A stretch of 64,000 nucleotides of DNA, taken from NCBI GenBank assembly GCA_050084985.1, contig JBITNC010000001.1:123690001-123754000 (forward strand), read 5' to 3'. The notes under the pieces are model-generated. The model did no database searches and was not told the DNA's origin. It saw only the letters and a list, made by a program, of their open reading frames with translations. The DNA comes from Nageia nagi. Lineage: Eukaryota; Pinophyta. This document shows positions 1 to 10,549 of the stretch, in pieces. Every line of letters starts with the position of its first letter. Positions within the stretch are counted from its first letter, which is position 1. Position numbers and translations under genes: made by a program.

Positions 1-1549
1 GTGCAATACTGAAGCTCCAATATCTATTTATATATTACTTGTGTCCGAAACTCACCTAGGAGTCATCCTAGGCCCATATAATCCAATGTTGGGTATTAGG
101 GGAGCCCAATCACTTGAAGTGCCAACATGTGTGTCATGATCACTCATAATGCCAACATGGGGGTCATGATCACATAATATGCCAATGTTGGGTCCCTAGG
201 ACTTAAAGTAAAAACATGGGTGTCCTAGAGTCCTCATGAGCCAATGTGGGGGTATGGGGCCCTCCCTAGTGTGGTGCTAGCATGCTAGTGGTCATCCAAC
301 TCTCAAATGCATAAACACACCTTGGGATTCCCACAATTCAAGATCTCCAATGTAACTTATGTCTATTCTACCACTCAGAAGGGAGGCATCCCACTTGGGG
401 CTCATAGTGCAATCCACATGACCCATTAAAACTCCTATCCTAAGTTACAATAATGTAAATATAAATACATTAAATAGATATAGTACAACATGACTAGGTT
501 CCACTAAAAGTACAAGGGGATGTCACACCTATCGTGTTGACATCATTAACCAAAAATGCTGCAAATAGCTTGCTACACTATTTGGTCTTCAACCTCTTGG
601 TGGAAGATTTAGTTGTTGTTCAATCTACTTTTTTGAAGGTACTTTAGTCATTTTTTATTCAGATCTATGAGTGGATGGCTACATTATTTGAGGAGTCTGG
701 TATCCTCTCTACTAATTGGATTGAATTTTTTGCATGCTTGGCTAGCTGAAAAAGGTAATCCTAAAGATAGTCATATTTTGCAATCTTTCTATTGATCAAA
801 TTTGACTCTTGGTAATAGATTTGGATAGCCATTTTCAAGATAAACATTTTTTTATTTTTATCTTACTTGTTATCGAGGTTATTTGGTGAAGTTACAAGCC
901 TTGAAATACTTGGAGTTCATTTCAATTTTGAATTAATTCTGTGAGTTTTAGAGATCAGTAGTGTTAATTGATTTTTGAGAGCATACATAGACATTTTTTA
1001 GAACCGTTAGTTTTGGTGGATTCCTGCTTTAGAGACAAACATTTCCACTACTCATTCTGGTCATTGTTGCAACCGAAAATTTTGTTTTGAAATTTTGGAA
1101 TTAAGTTATCAATGATTTTTTATCATTAATTTAATCAAATCCTTGGATACTTAATGGTGCTGAATTTGCATACGGAGTCCATTTCTTGCGATTCTTTTTG
1201 TGTTAGAGTCATGACTTCATCTTCTTTGTTATGGATCATGCAATTTTTGCTATTTTGCCTTCTGAAGTATACAATATAAACCTTTTGAAATGGAATTATG
1301 TAGGTGTCAATTTAGTGCACCCTTGTGTTTACTTATCTTCTTGTACTTTGGTTGTGATGGATTCTGCTTCCAGATTCACCATGGATGCCCTTACGATTCA
1401 TGTATGTTAACCATCCTAGCACAAAAACGCCTTAGCACACCACTGGAGTTAAATAACTTGTGAGTTGTAGTTGACTTATTGACCACGTTCTTCCCATTTC
1501 TCTGCTCGTCTGCCTCCCTTTTGGCTGCCTACCATGTCCCATATGATGG
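1..1549. other. Unassigned DNA, no gene seen
   Basis: No coding region or known element could be recognised apart from the tandem repeat at 81-270. A purine run followed by TGTCAC near 515-525 resembles a polypurine tract meeting an LTR start, but no partner LTR was found. The sequence is moderately A+T-rich and may be old LTR or UTR material. Confidence 0.4.
81..270. repeat. 30-bp imperfect tandem repeat
   Basis: The motif gccaacatg/gccaatg recurs with starts at 121, 151, 181, 211 and 240, a period of 30 bp, each followed by a ggg(t)tc/gtc-rich half. A related, out-of-phase copy lies at 81-90. Units differ by several substitutions. The repeat is not inside any recognised gene. It could be an LTR-internal minisatellite, but the host element is unidentified. 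Confidence 0.7.
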
Positions 1550-1905
1550 AAATCTATCGCATCCTTCACATTATAGATTGGGGAAAAAATTTAAAATTCA
1601 AATTTGAAAAATAGGAGAGAAACTTTGTAACGATTGTCCTCAAACAAGAAGATGAAAATCCAACAGCCCATTTGCAGAACCCTCCTCCTTCTCAAGAGGA
1701 GACTGATGTCCATGAATGTTTAGTTCTCGCAAGTGATGGACTTTGCGATGTCCTCTCCAGTGATGTTATCTATGAAGTAGTCCAAAAATATCTCAGGCGA
1801 TCAATCTGTCAAATGACAGAAATGTGAAAGAGTCTCTGTCTATGGTCGCTATTTCGCTGCTCACAAAGCTCGCCCCTGCAATAGGCATCGATAAAAGATA
1901 CAGAC
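1550..1905 (+). pseudogene. Protein phosphatase 2C-like C-terminal fragment, decayed
   Basis: In the plus-strand frame beginning at 1621, the translation around 1711-1800 contains ECLVLASDGLCDVLSSD followed by VIYEVVQKYLR. This closely resembles the plant PP2C motif (D)E-LILASDGLWDV-S, whose aspartate is a metal ligand in the family. After a stop near 1827 the similarity resumes in a shifted frame (ESLSMVAISLLTKLA), matching the family's alanine-rich helix before the final metal-binding strand. The typical W of the DGLWD motif is C here, and the final DN(I/V)S-V motif is not recognisable. There is no start codon, no upstream exon and a frameshift, so this is a non-functional gene fragment, possibly captured or retroposed. 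Family assignment rests on one motif block plus the following helix. Confidence 0.55.
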
Positions 1906-1929
1906 ATTGAAGGTGACTAGAGCTATTTT

Positions 1930-3786
1930 TTTTCCTATTATTTTTCCATGTGTTATTCTTGCAACAATTTTCTTTTACTTTCTGAACGAAGCATCAAAAT
2001 CCAAACCGAATTGTATATGAAAGCATGGATGTAAAACAGTTCTAACCATTGGTATATCCTCTGGAACTTCCATGGGGTTGCTTGTAATGGGAATTTGTGT
2101 TAGTCCAATATTTTTGGGAGGCATAATTGATCTGTATTAGTCTTGACCAGTAGAGGAAAAACGATCATTCGGATCCGTTTTAATCTTGACCAGCAGAGAA
2201 AAAAGTTCATTCGGATAAGATCTCGATTTTAGAACATTTTCTCGAATAAATTTGAGCATATAATTTGAAATCTTGATCAATCTAAACATCAATTTACATT
2301 GGGACCTATTTTTTACAGTTTTATAGTTAGAATTTAGTATATCAATAATTAAAATTAATTGTTTGACACACAACTTTTAAAAATTATTTTAATTTTATTA
2401 AGAAATATTACGTTCATAAATAACTATTCAATCATGCATACTTTAAATTTATGAAAGAATAAATTTTCAATTCTCTTCAAATTTTAAATATGTTTATTTT
2501 TATATTATTTTTTAATTTATAACTTCACTGATTAACTTATGATTCCCTAATAATTAATTGAACCAATAATTAATTAAACATAAAAATAAATATATAGCAT
2601 TAGTTATTATTAAATTTATGAAATATTCAATAAAATCTAATACATAATACAATACACTTAAAAATGCATTTTAAAGATTGATAATAGATTATACTTGAAG
2701 ATGTTTGAACTTAATTTTTGTTTATTGTTATTTTAATATTTTGGCTTACATATTTTGAAGAAGAAATGCATGGAGTCAACATTATAAAATATATCATATT
2801 TTGTGAGAGGGTCTCTACTTTACAAGCAATAATATTTAATTCTATTTAACCAAATGACCTCTAAATTTCTTCATTTCACTTGTCATTACTTTTAAATCCA
2901 AAAAACAAGTCAAATCCATAAAAAAAATGATAATCCATAAAACAAATTATAATCTTTACTTAAATGCAACTATAGATTATTTTACATGTTTTGAATATAT
3001 CTATCTATTAGGTATTGTAATGTTAATATTATAATTAATGATTAACAAATCTAAAATAAATATTCAATTTACTCAAAGAAGCAGCTACATTAATGTTCAT
3101 AATAACCTAAATTCATATATTAAAAATATGTTCATTGTATTCTTAATATAATGATATCCAATTAAATAAAATTTAAAACCTTCACATTTAAAAATGTTAA
3201 TTTTATTTTCATTTTCATATTTAATCATAAATTAAACATACACAGTATTATTTTTTATTTTATTTGATTTTTTTAATCTTGTTTTTGAGACATACGAATT
3301 TACACTTTCATATCATATTATTGTTTTATTTTAAATATTCTTTTCAAGATATATTTTCATATTTGATCTTAAAATGTAATTATATTTATATAATCTCAAA
3401 ATATATTTTTAAGTATATTTTAATATTTTTAATATATTAATTATGATTTTTCATTTTTTTTGAATTTCTGAAATATTATTTTAAATTTGAAAATATAAAT
3501 CTATGAGAAAATTATATATTTCTTTTCTTTCAAGGTAAAAATAAATTACCTAAATTATTATCAATATGTAAATAAAATTAAATAAAAATCATATTAAAAT
3601 TGAACTTCCAAAATGCTTAATTAATATTATTAAAAGATACATAAAATCTTATTTATTTTAATTGTCAAAATAACGATTCAAACATTAACATCATAAATAA
3701 AATAAATTTTTATGATATAAATACATGATATTAAAAATTTTACACCAACCACAAACATGTTATAATGTCATAATATTGTCATAATG
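1930..3786. other. A+T-rich desert without genes
   Basis: From about 2380 to 3780 the sequence is almost only A and T, with long runs of ATTTA/AAATA words and no reading frame of note on either strand. It is clearly more A+T-rich than the rest of the window. Nothing recognisable is seen, and no 5' LTR for the copia remnant that follows could be identified here. Confidence 0.6.
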
Positions 3787-3866
3787 ATAGAACATTTCAT
3801 GCCAGGGGTAGTGGAGCTAGAGGGGATGGAGCAAGGTGCAATGGCAGAGTTGAAAATTAAACAAAT

Positions 3867-4472
3867 GTGATGCCATTAGTGGGTGGTATTACAACACACA
3901 AGGTAGATAAGGTTTGCCTAAGTACACTAATTAAGGAGCAAAAATTCACATTCAAGATTGATTATGAAACATGGATTTTCTCTAAATCACAAATTGAAGC
4001 ATTTGTACTAATTAGGGCTAATACTAATGAGTGTTTATGGTTTCATTTCGAAAATATTACTACTCCACATGAGGCATGGGATAAATTAGAGAAGTTGTTT
4101 GGTAAAGTTGATACAATAAAAATAATGCAAATTGAGGCTCAACTTACTACATTATCCCCTAGTGATTTTTCCACCATGGTGGACTATCTTACTAAGTTTA
4201 AAGAGTTGTATACACAGTTGAAAAGTAGTGGTCAAAATAAAGAAGAGAAAGATTGTATATTATTAATTTTGTCCAAATTATTTGGACCTTTTCATGTATT
4301 TTCTTCAAGTTTTCTTTCTACTATGGATGCTTTGGGTTCTTCACATAAGATGCCTACTTTGGAAGAATTTTGTGAGCGGCTCATGAGAGAAGAGACAAAA
4401 CTCTCCTCGTTAGATATGATATCATCATCTAGTAAGGAACTCATAGCAACATCATCCATAGGAAAAGTATAA
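3867..4472 (+). pseudogene. Copia gag (UBN2-type) remnant
   Basis: The 201-codon open frame encodes a copia-type gag polyprotein fragment. The hallmark is the segment TTPHEAWDKLEKLFGK at about residues 66-81, equivalent to the A-(E)AWD-L---Y motif of the plant gag/UBN2 family, followed by a helical stretch with STMVDYLTKFKELYTQLKSSG and the CERLMREE end of the domain. The zinc-knuckle part is absent. Gag would form the virus-like particle in an active element. The frame is unusually well preserved compared with the RNase H piece that follows. The real start may lie upstream of the first ATG, because the N-terminal residues do not match the family. Confidence 0.7.
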
Positions 4473-4557
4473 GGTAGCTATTTATGTGAGTCAAGAGGCT
4501 CTTTGTATTTGAAAAATGTTATATAAGTTTAGTTATTCTTAGGATCGAGCTAGAGTT

Positions 4558-4770
4558 CTTTGGTGTGACAACCAAAGTGTCATACACATCTCTTGTAATC
4601 CTATTCAACGTCTTTATTTTAAGCATATTCAAAATGGTCTTTTTATCTTGGAGTATCTTTCATTTCAGTAGCAAATTTCCAACATCTTCTCTAAAGCCCT
4701 TGCTTCACTTTGTTTTCTTGAGTTGTGTGGCTTTCTTAGGGTTAAGAAAGCTATCCTTGGGGGGTGTTGA
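4558..4770 (+). pseudogene. Copia RNase H C-terminal fragment
   Basis: Translation from 4558 gives LWCDNQSVIHISCNPIQ, the RNase H motif that carries a catalytic aspartate (DN-S-I-I--NP) in copia polyproteins. KHI and the motif QISNIFSKAL follow, corresponding to the conserved Q-AD-(F/L)TK-L tail. An in-frame stop lies between the two motifs. It follows gag after only about 90 bp, so the intervening pol is deleted. Confidence 0.7.
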
Positions 4771-4986
4771 TGAGGATATATTCCTCTCCACTTTCCTTTA
4801 TTCTCATTGGAATATGGTTTTTCACCATGTGATTTTTTTGACATCTACTAGAGACATTCATGATAGCCATTATACATGTGTACCTTATTAGGCCTAGTTA
4901 CTAGGACTCTTATTTGTGGACTTAGCCACTTTTTTCCATTTTGTTGGTTTGTGTCAACACTCCTCCCTAGTATCACTTAAGGGGGA

Positions 4987-5262
4987 TGTTAGAGTATTTT
5001 ATTACCTTATTAGGTATCTAACTCTATTGTTAAGTTCATTAGGTCGATGATGTATCATCCTTATCCTCTTATCGAGTTGTTATGATGTAATGATATAGAT
5101 TAGTTTGATCATGTGGTTTTCATTTATTACTCTTGTTATTTAAGTAAGGTTATGTATCTCATTTATTTAAGAAGAATGCAATCAACTATGCTCATTTATG
5201 ATTCACTTGCATTATCTTGCTTTTTTGTGATCTTGGGCAAGGGTGTCTTCAACATTCCTTTT
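4987..5262 (+). repeat. Copia LTR (3' LTR of deleted element)
   Basis: It begins TGTTAGAGTATTTT immediately after a polypurine tract and ends around acattccttttaga near 5262. The end was placed by comparison with the LTR of the element at 48147-48432, which shares the tail words tgtgatcttggg and cattcctt. A TG start is present; a clean CA end is not. Confidence is lower for the right boundary. Confidence 0.55.
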
Positions 5263-5356
5263 AGAAACTAATCAAGAAAATTATAAACTTAGAGATTCAA
5301 ATCAAGGGCTTTGACAATACTAAGAAATATTGTATAGGATACATTTATCTTAAAAT
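5263..5356 (+). pseudogene. Ty3/gypsy protease region, left half
   Basis: The plus-strand translation reads EIQIKGFDNTKKYCIGYI up to the copia insertion point at 5356. This resembles the segment of plant gypsy proteases that leads into (V)-L-I-VGP. The remainder of the same domain resumes at 13862 on the other side of the copia element, so the two pieces were one sequence before insertion. Confidence 0.5.
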
Positions 5357-5857
5357 TGAGAGAATTGAACTATAAACTAAACAACTCTATATCCTCAAGA
5401 TCACATGAAAGCTCTCAATTCACATCTAAGTAACACACAAAGCAATCTCACAAAGATAACACAAGATGTAAGTGGTTCCTCCAACTAGGAGTACATCCAC
5501 TAACTAGATCTTTTCTTCAATCACAAATACAACTCTATTACAATACTCTTAATTTCAACTCCTATGCTCTATCCAATAGCATAACTTTACTACACAATTG
5601 GTGTGTAATCACAAAGAGGGAGCCTTCTTTTTATAGGCCAAAATCCCTCTTTGGATCACTCTTTTATCCATTGTACAAAAGCATGACATGCACATCCTTT
5701 TACCCAAGTGGCATGCTCATGATATGGAGTGTAAGATAAGTTACATTATCATATTCACTTAAATACTTAACGTATCAAAGGATACCCTTAAGTATTAGTG
5801 AATTTACATAGAAGATTATTACAAAATATTTACAATAATGCATTATACATTCCAACA
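5357..5857 (-). repeat. 3' LTR of C1 copy 1
   Basis: The first base of the LTR in element orientation is at 5857 (TGTTGG on the minus strand) and the last at 5357. A TATA-like box (CCTATAAAAAG on the minus strand) lies at 5627-5637. It is a clear direct repeat of 13365-13861, with scattered substitutions and small indels. Confidence 0.85.
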
Positions 5858-5871
5858 CTCTCCCTTAATGC
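5858..5871 (-). other. Polypurine tract of C1 copy 1
   Basis: The minus-strand sequence GCATTAAGGGAGAG directly precedes the TG of the 3' LTR. This is the expected position of the plus-strand primer of reverse transcription. Confidence 0.7.
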
Positions 5872-6639
5872 AATATTGGGATAGAGTGAATAAGAGAGAA
5901 GAAAGAGAGAAAGTAAGAGAGTTCTCCTCCAAACAGATATAATAGAGATGAGAATTTTTTTATATATTTTTGAAGTAAGAAAGATCTAGTTTAAGACTCA
6001 CTACTTTGCCAATAAAATCATTAACCATAACTATTTTTAATGTATATAAAGTAGTCATCCAACTAAAAGTCATAAAGAGTCTCCAAGAGCTTGCATACCT
6101 GAGGCAAGTAACTTGTAATCTCAAAAGAACCTGTAAGTCATAAGTAGCTCAAGCAAGATTAGTTAGATGCAACATATTCATCTTAACAAGGATAGATGAA
6201 TCACACAATTACATTATGAACTGATCAATGGTGTACTATAAGTCATCACAAATATGCCATGCCAAAACTCAGTCACCTACTGTATATAAGACATGTGTTG
6301 ATTATCATTACAAAAATAGAACATGGACATATGAATTCCTTACATATAGATAACTAAATAGTGCTAAAATACACATAAGAGTTCTTCACATATGGATAAC
6401 TAGACAGTGATAGATTGGCCAATCTTTTGCTTTAAAAAATTTGTACAACAAATTTCTCATGTAAAGGAACTTAGCACAAAAGTTTACAACAAAAAACAAC
6501 ACTATACAACACAAAATCCTCTTAGGGGTTAAGTTGTTATCACAAACATGAATTCAACACATAAGAATTCAAACTTCACTCCCCCTTGAGGGTAAATTCA
6601 CCAACCTAATAGCATCCCTAAGCCTACAAAATTAAGCTT

Positions 6640-8160
6640 TTGAGAGGGGCTTGGTGAACAAATTAGTGAAGTTCAAGGTGGATGGATAATACTCCAGGTG
6701 TATGATGCCATCAAGAACCTTCTTCTTGATAAAATGGACATGGATTTTCACATATTTTATTCTTTGATGGAACACAAGATTCTTAGCCAAATAAATAGCT
6801 GATTTGATTATTTGAAAAAATCAAAGATGAGCCACCTTAATTATACACAATATCTTTCAAAATATACCTTATCTAAATGGCTTTCTAGGTTGCAACAAAC
6901 ATGGCATGGTATTCAGCTTCTGTGGTGGAAAGAGAAATAGTAGGCTACTTCTTGGAAGCCTAAGAGATAGCATCTGAACCAATGCTAAACACATATGCAA
7001 AGGTTGATTTTCTATCATCTCTATCTCCCCCATAGTTAGAATTTGAGAATCTAGAGAGAACAAATTGAGAGCAATTTGGAATACTTGAGAGCAAGATCTT
7101 TAGTCCTTGCAACATACCTCAATATTTACTTAATAACATTAAGGTGCTCAACATATAGTTTTTGCATGAATCATGCCATGAAATTCACTGCAAAGGTAAT
7201 ATCTGGCCTAAAAATAATTGAATACAAAAGTTTACCAATTAATTACTTGTAAGTTGTAGCATCAGTTAACTAAGAGTTAGAGCTTAGAGAAATAGTGATT
7301 CCAAGCAAGACTATGATCATACCATATCTACACTCCTCCATTCTAAACTTCTATAAGATGTCTGATATATACTTAGATTGATTGAAGTAAGTACAATCCT
7401 TGTATTGATACACTTGCATTCTAAGATAGTAGTGCAAGAGACCATGATCAGTATTCCAAATGTTACCTTAAGTTTGGATATGCGCTCTTGAATGATTTCA
7501 TCATTATTCTCAGTAATCAAAAGATCATCCACATGAAGGAGAATCCATACCACATGTTTTTCTTGATTGACACATATAGATTAGAGTTTGAAAAGCATTT
7601 GGAGAATCCAATGTCTATAAAGTACCTTGAAATATTTTTGTACTAGGTTCAAAGTGCTTGTTTAAGTCCATACAAAGATTTATTTAGCTTGCATACAAAA
7701 GACTCTTTGCCTTCTCAATAAACCCTTCTAATTGATTCATGAAGATTTCCACATCTAAGTCACCATTGAGAAATTGCACTCTTGATGTCAAGTTAAAAAA
7801 AATTCCATCTTTGAGCTACAAAAAGAGTAAGGATAACTCTCATAGTAGGCATCTTTGCCATGGGAGCAAAGGTTTCTTTATAATCTACATCGTATTTTTT
7901 AGCAAAACCTTTGGCTATTAACCTTCCTTATATTTCTCAATATCTCTAACTAAACCAAACTTAACCTTGTAGATCCACTTATTGCTAATCACATTTTTTT
8001 CATTAGGATAAAGAACCAAATCCCAAGTTTCATTCTCATAAGTGCTTTATACTCCACTTTCATGGCTTCCATCTAGAACACATGTTTTTAAGCTTCTTTG
8101 AAGGTTGAGGGCTCATGATTGTTATCAATTTTGAAAAATAAGGATTTGTTCAAGGTCATG
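6640..8160 (-). pseudogene. Copia reverse transcriptase and RNase H, decayed (C1 copy 1)
   Basis: On the minus strand the RT shows recognisable blocks in shifting frames. LLHVDDLLIT at about 7515-7545 is the catalytic YVDD box with Y replaced by H. The downstream YILDILKKF-type segment is also recognisable. The RNase H block near 6860-7060 contains GGDRDDRKST and ISLSTTEAEYHAM. In an active element this region would copy the RNA into DNA and remove the RNA strand. Many stops and several frameshifts are present. Confidence 0.75.
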
Positions 8161-8329
8161 CTCTTTATTACCCTTTATGTTGGAGAATTTTGTTCTTGAG
8201 ATTACTTGTCTACATCAATATCTTACCAGCTAGGTGCAATTGAAGAGTCCTCTAAAACATCAACATCCTCATTAGGAGCAAATTCATCACAAAGTTCATT
8301 GAACTTTACATCCCTTAAAATAAACATAT

Positions 8330-9200
8330 CTTTGTAAGATGGAGAGAAGAGCCTGTAACCTCTATCCTAACTGTCATAACCCACAAAGATGCATTTTTTA
8401 GCTCTTTTATCCAACTTTTTCCTTTTCTCATAAATAATATAGGAGAATGCTTCACAACCAAACATCCTAAGGTGAGAAATATTATGTTTTTTTCTTAACT
8501 ATACCTCAAAAGAAGTTTTACCCTGAACAACTTTTGTGAAATATCTATTCAAGGTGTAAATACTAGTGCTCACAGCTTCATCCCATAAGAAACTAGGAAG
8601 ATTACCCAACATGCATCTAGCCATCTCCATAACTATTCTATTTTTCCTTTCAGTAACACCATTCTACTAAGGAATGTATGGAATTGTAAACTACCTCTTG
8701 ATTCCATACTTAGCACAATAGTCATTGAACTCATTGTTGTTATATTCTTTACCATTATTTGATCTCAACATCTTGATTTTAAGGTTAGTTTGATTCTCAA
8801 CAAAGGCTTTAAAAATTTTAAAGCTCTCAAAAATTTGATCTTTATGCTCAAGTAGATACCCAAAGGTCATCCTACTAAAGTCATTAATGAAGGTCAAGAT
8901 GTAATATGCTCCTTCAAGCAACTTAGTCTAAAATGGACCCATCAAATTTGAATGCATAAGTTGAAGAGGTTGAGATGCCCTTATTACCTTACCTTTTTCA
9001 AACTTTTATCTATGCATCTTGCTAAGAATACACTTCTCACATAGACCAACTAAAGGAGAAATTGAAGGTAGACCTTTCACAAATTCTTGGTCTTTCATGA
9101 CTTGAACACTCTTATGGTTAAGGTGCCCTAAATGATGGTGCCAAAGATTTCCTCTAGAACACATATTAGAAGTAAGACACGAATTTGATCCATAATGTAA
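8330..9200 (-). pseudogene. Copia GAG-pre and integrase, decayed (C1 copy 1)
   Basis: The minus strand encodes a zinc-binding HH-CC region (HLGHLNHK... CEKC) near 9030-9150, then the integrase core with ILTFINDFSRMTFGYLLEH and LRSNNGKEYNNNEF. At the first catalytic position the usual aspartate reads N (HSNLMGP). At the second, the usual SDNG reads SNNG. The E-containing block NGVTERKNR is present after a run of stops. Downstream, ISHLRMFGCEAFSYI marks the C-terminal copia integrase region. With both aspartates replaced it would be inactive even without the stops. Confidence 0.75.
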
Positions 9201-9239
9201 AGGTTATCTTTCATAGATCCTTTAAGCAAAGTGGTAAGT

Positions 9240-9520
9240 ATTTTCTTAATACACCAAGATTGTAAGTTAAACTCAAAAGAGTACCCTTTTCTAGCAACTT
9301 GAATCATGGAGAGAAGGTTCATCCTTAACTTAGAAACATAGAGAATATTTTCAAGAACCTTTTCATGATTCAACACAATCTCAATTCCTTGGACTTCAAG
9401 GGTAGATTTATCACCTATCATAACTGCATCTTTTCTATACTTGTGAAAGTTTTCAAACTTTTTTTTTTCAAAGCATAGGTGATTAGTGCAACCAAAATCA
9501 ACAATCTAATCAGATGAAAA
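9240..9520 (-). pseudogene. Copia aspartic protease, decayed (C1 copy 1)
   Basis: The active-site motif reads IVDFGCTNHLC (about 9485-9515, minus strand), where families have DSGC/DSGA. The expected serine after the aspartate is F. It is followed by VLENILYVSKLRMNLLS, the usual V--VLYVP-L--NLLS strand of copia proteases. It would process the gag-pol polyprotein in an active element. Confidence 0.65.
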
Positions 9521-9529
9521 AGTGCAATA

Positions 9530-10541
9530 CATAGAGTAGAGCACCACAATAAAACTAGCATGAATATTATTCTTTCCTTTAAATTTCTTTACATTTCCAT
9601 TACTTTTATTCTTTTTCTCTCTTTTTTTTATAGGAATAACTTCTTTATGACCTTGAATGCTATAATAGTTACAATTATCATCAAATGTTTTCTTACGATA
9701 TGGATTATTTGCTTTACCTTTTCTATCTCCTTGCTTGAAGTGGTTGTTGTTGCCATTATTCCTATTACAATTGTTGTTCTTATTGTTATTGTTGTTACCA
9801 TTATTACCATTATTCCTGCTACTAATATAGCCATTACCTCTTTTCTCAAACCTTTTGGAAGAAGAAGGATAAGATTTATTTTAATGATTGAACTTCTTTG
9901 TGGAAGAAGTTTTGGTTGATCCAAGAGAAACATTATTATCTTTAGGAGAAGAAATCAACATTTTATTATTAAAGGTTTCTTTATATTTCAAAAGTGTTTA
10001 GAAAGGTTCTCAAAGGAGAAGAATTCTTCTTCATCATCAAACCTTATTTCCATAACCATTACAAAGTTTTCAAACTTTGAAGAATGGCTTTGAAGAATGA
10101 TAAAGACCATGAACTCATCATTGATCTAATTGCACCCACATGCAATAAGTTGGATCATTAGGTCAATGATTTTATTCAAGTAGATAGCCACATTTTTATC
10201 TTCTCCTTGATGAGATTGAAGTAACTTTTGGAGAATGTAAACCTTCTTAAAAAGTTTAAACCAAGGTAGATTTACTTAAGCTTATCCCAAGCTCTTTTCA
10301 TCAAGGTTGAAGTGAAAATTATCAGGAGCACATCATCTAAAACAACATGATAAATCATGAAGTTTGCCAACTCATTCTTCTTATTGTAAGCCTTTAGTGC
10401 CTTCTCATCTGTAGGAGGTACAAGGTTCTCATTCACTATTTACCAAAGTTTCGTTACCTGTAATTCAATTTTTATCTATGGTTCCCAAATCCCAAAGTTG
10501 GAACCATCGATAATGTGTTTAGGTAAAAAGGATGCTCCCAT
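9530..10541 (-). pseudogene. Copia gag with Asn-rich tail and broken zinc knuckle (C1 copy 1)
   Basis: The start is placed at 10541 (minus-strand ATG giving MGASFLPKHI), which matches the C1 copy 2 gag start. The C-terminal third, near 9730-9850, is built of AAT/AAC-rich codons (Asn-rich). The CCHC knuckle near 9630-9690 has lost at least its second and last cysteines. At least five stops are visible in the N-terminal half. The equivalent frame in copy 2 is at 33083-33962. Confidence 0.65.
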
Positions 10542-10549
10542 TTGTTACA

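Larger units (their letters stand above)
3787..5262 (+). mobile_element. Deleted Ty1/copia element (gag, RNase H tail, 3' LTR)
   Basis: A possible degraded primer-binding region (around 3797-3820, ending in ggagctagagg) is followed by a copia gag reading frame, then directly by the end of a copia RNase H, a 3' untranslated region, a polypurine tract (aaggggga, 4979-4986) and an LTR starting TGTTAG at 4987. Protease, integrase and most of the RT are missing, so it is a large internal deletion derivative. The LTR ends near 5262, where gypsy protease sequence begins, so the element probably inserted into that gypsy. No 5' LTR is recognisable. Its 3' UTR, polypurine tract and LTR start are related to those of the non-autonomous element at 45077-48432. 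Confidence 0.65.

Noticed and set aside
9560-9919. Plus-strand 119-codon hydrophobic frame
   Set aside because: Antisense shadow of the Asn-rich gag tail of C1 copy 1 (AAT/AAC codons read as ATT/GTT).
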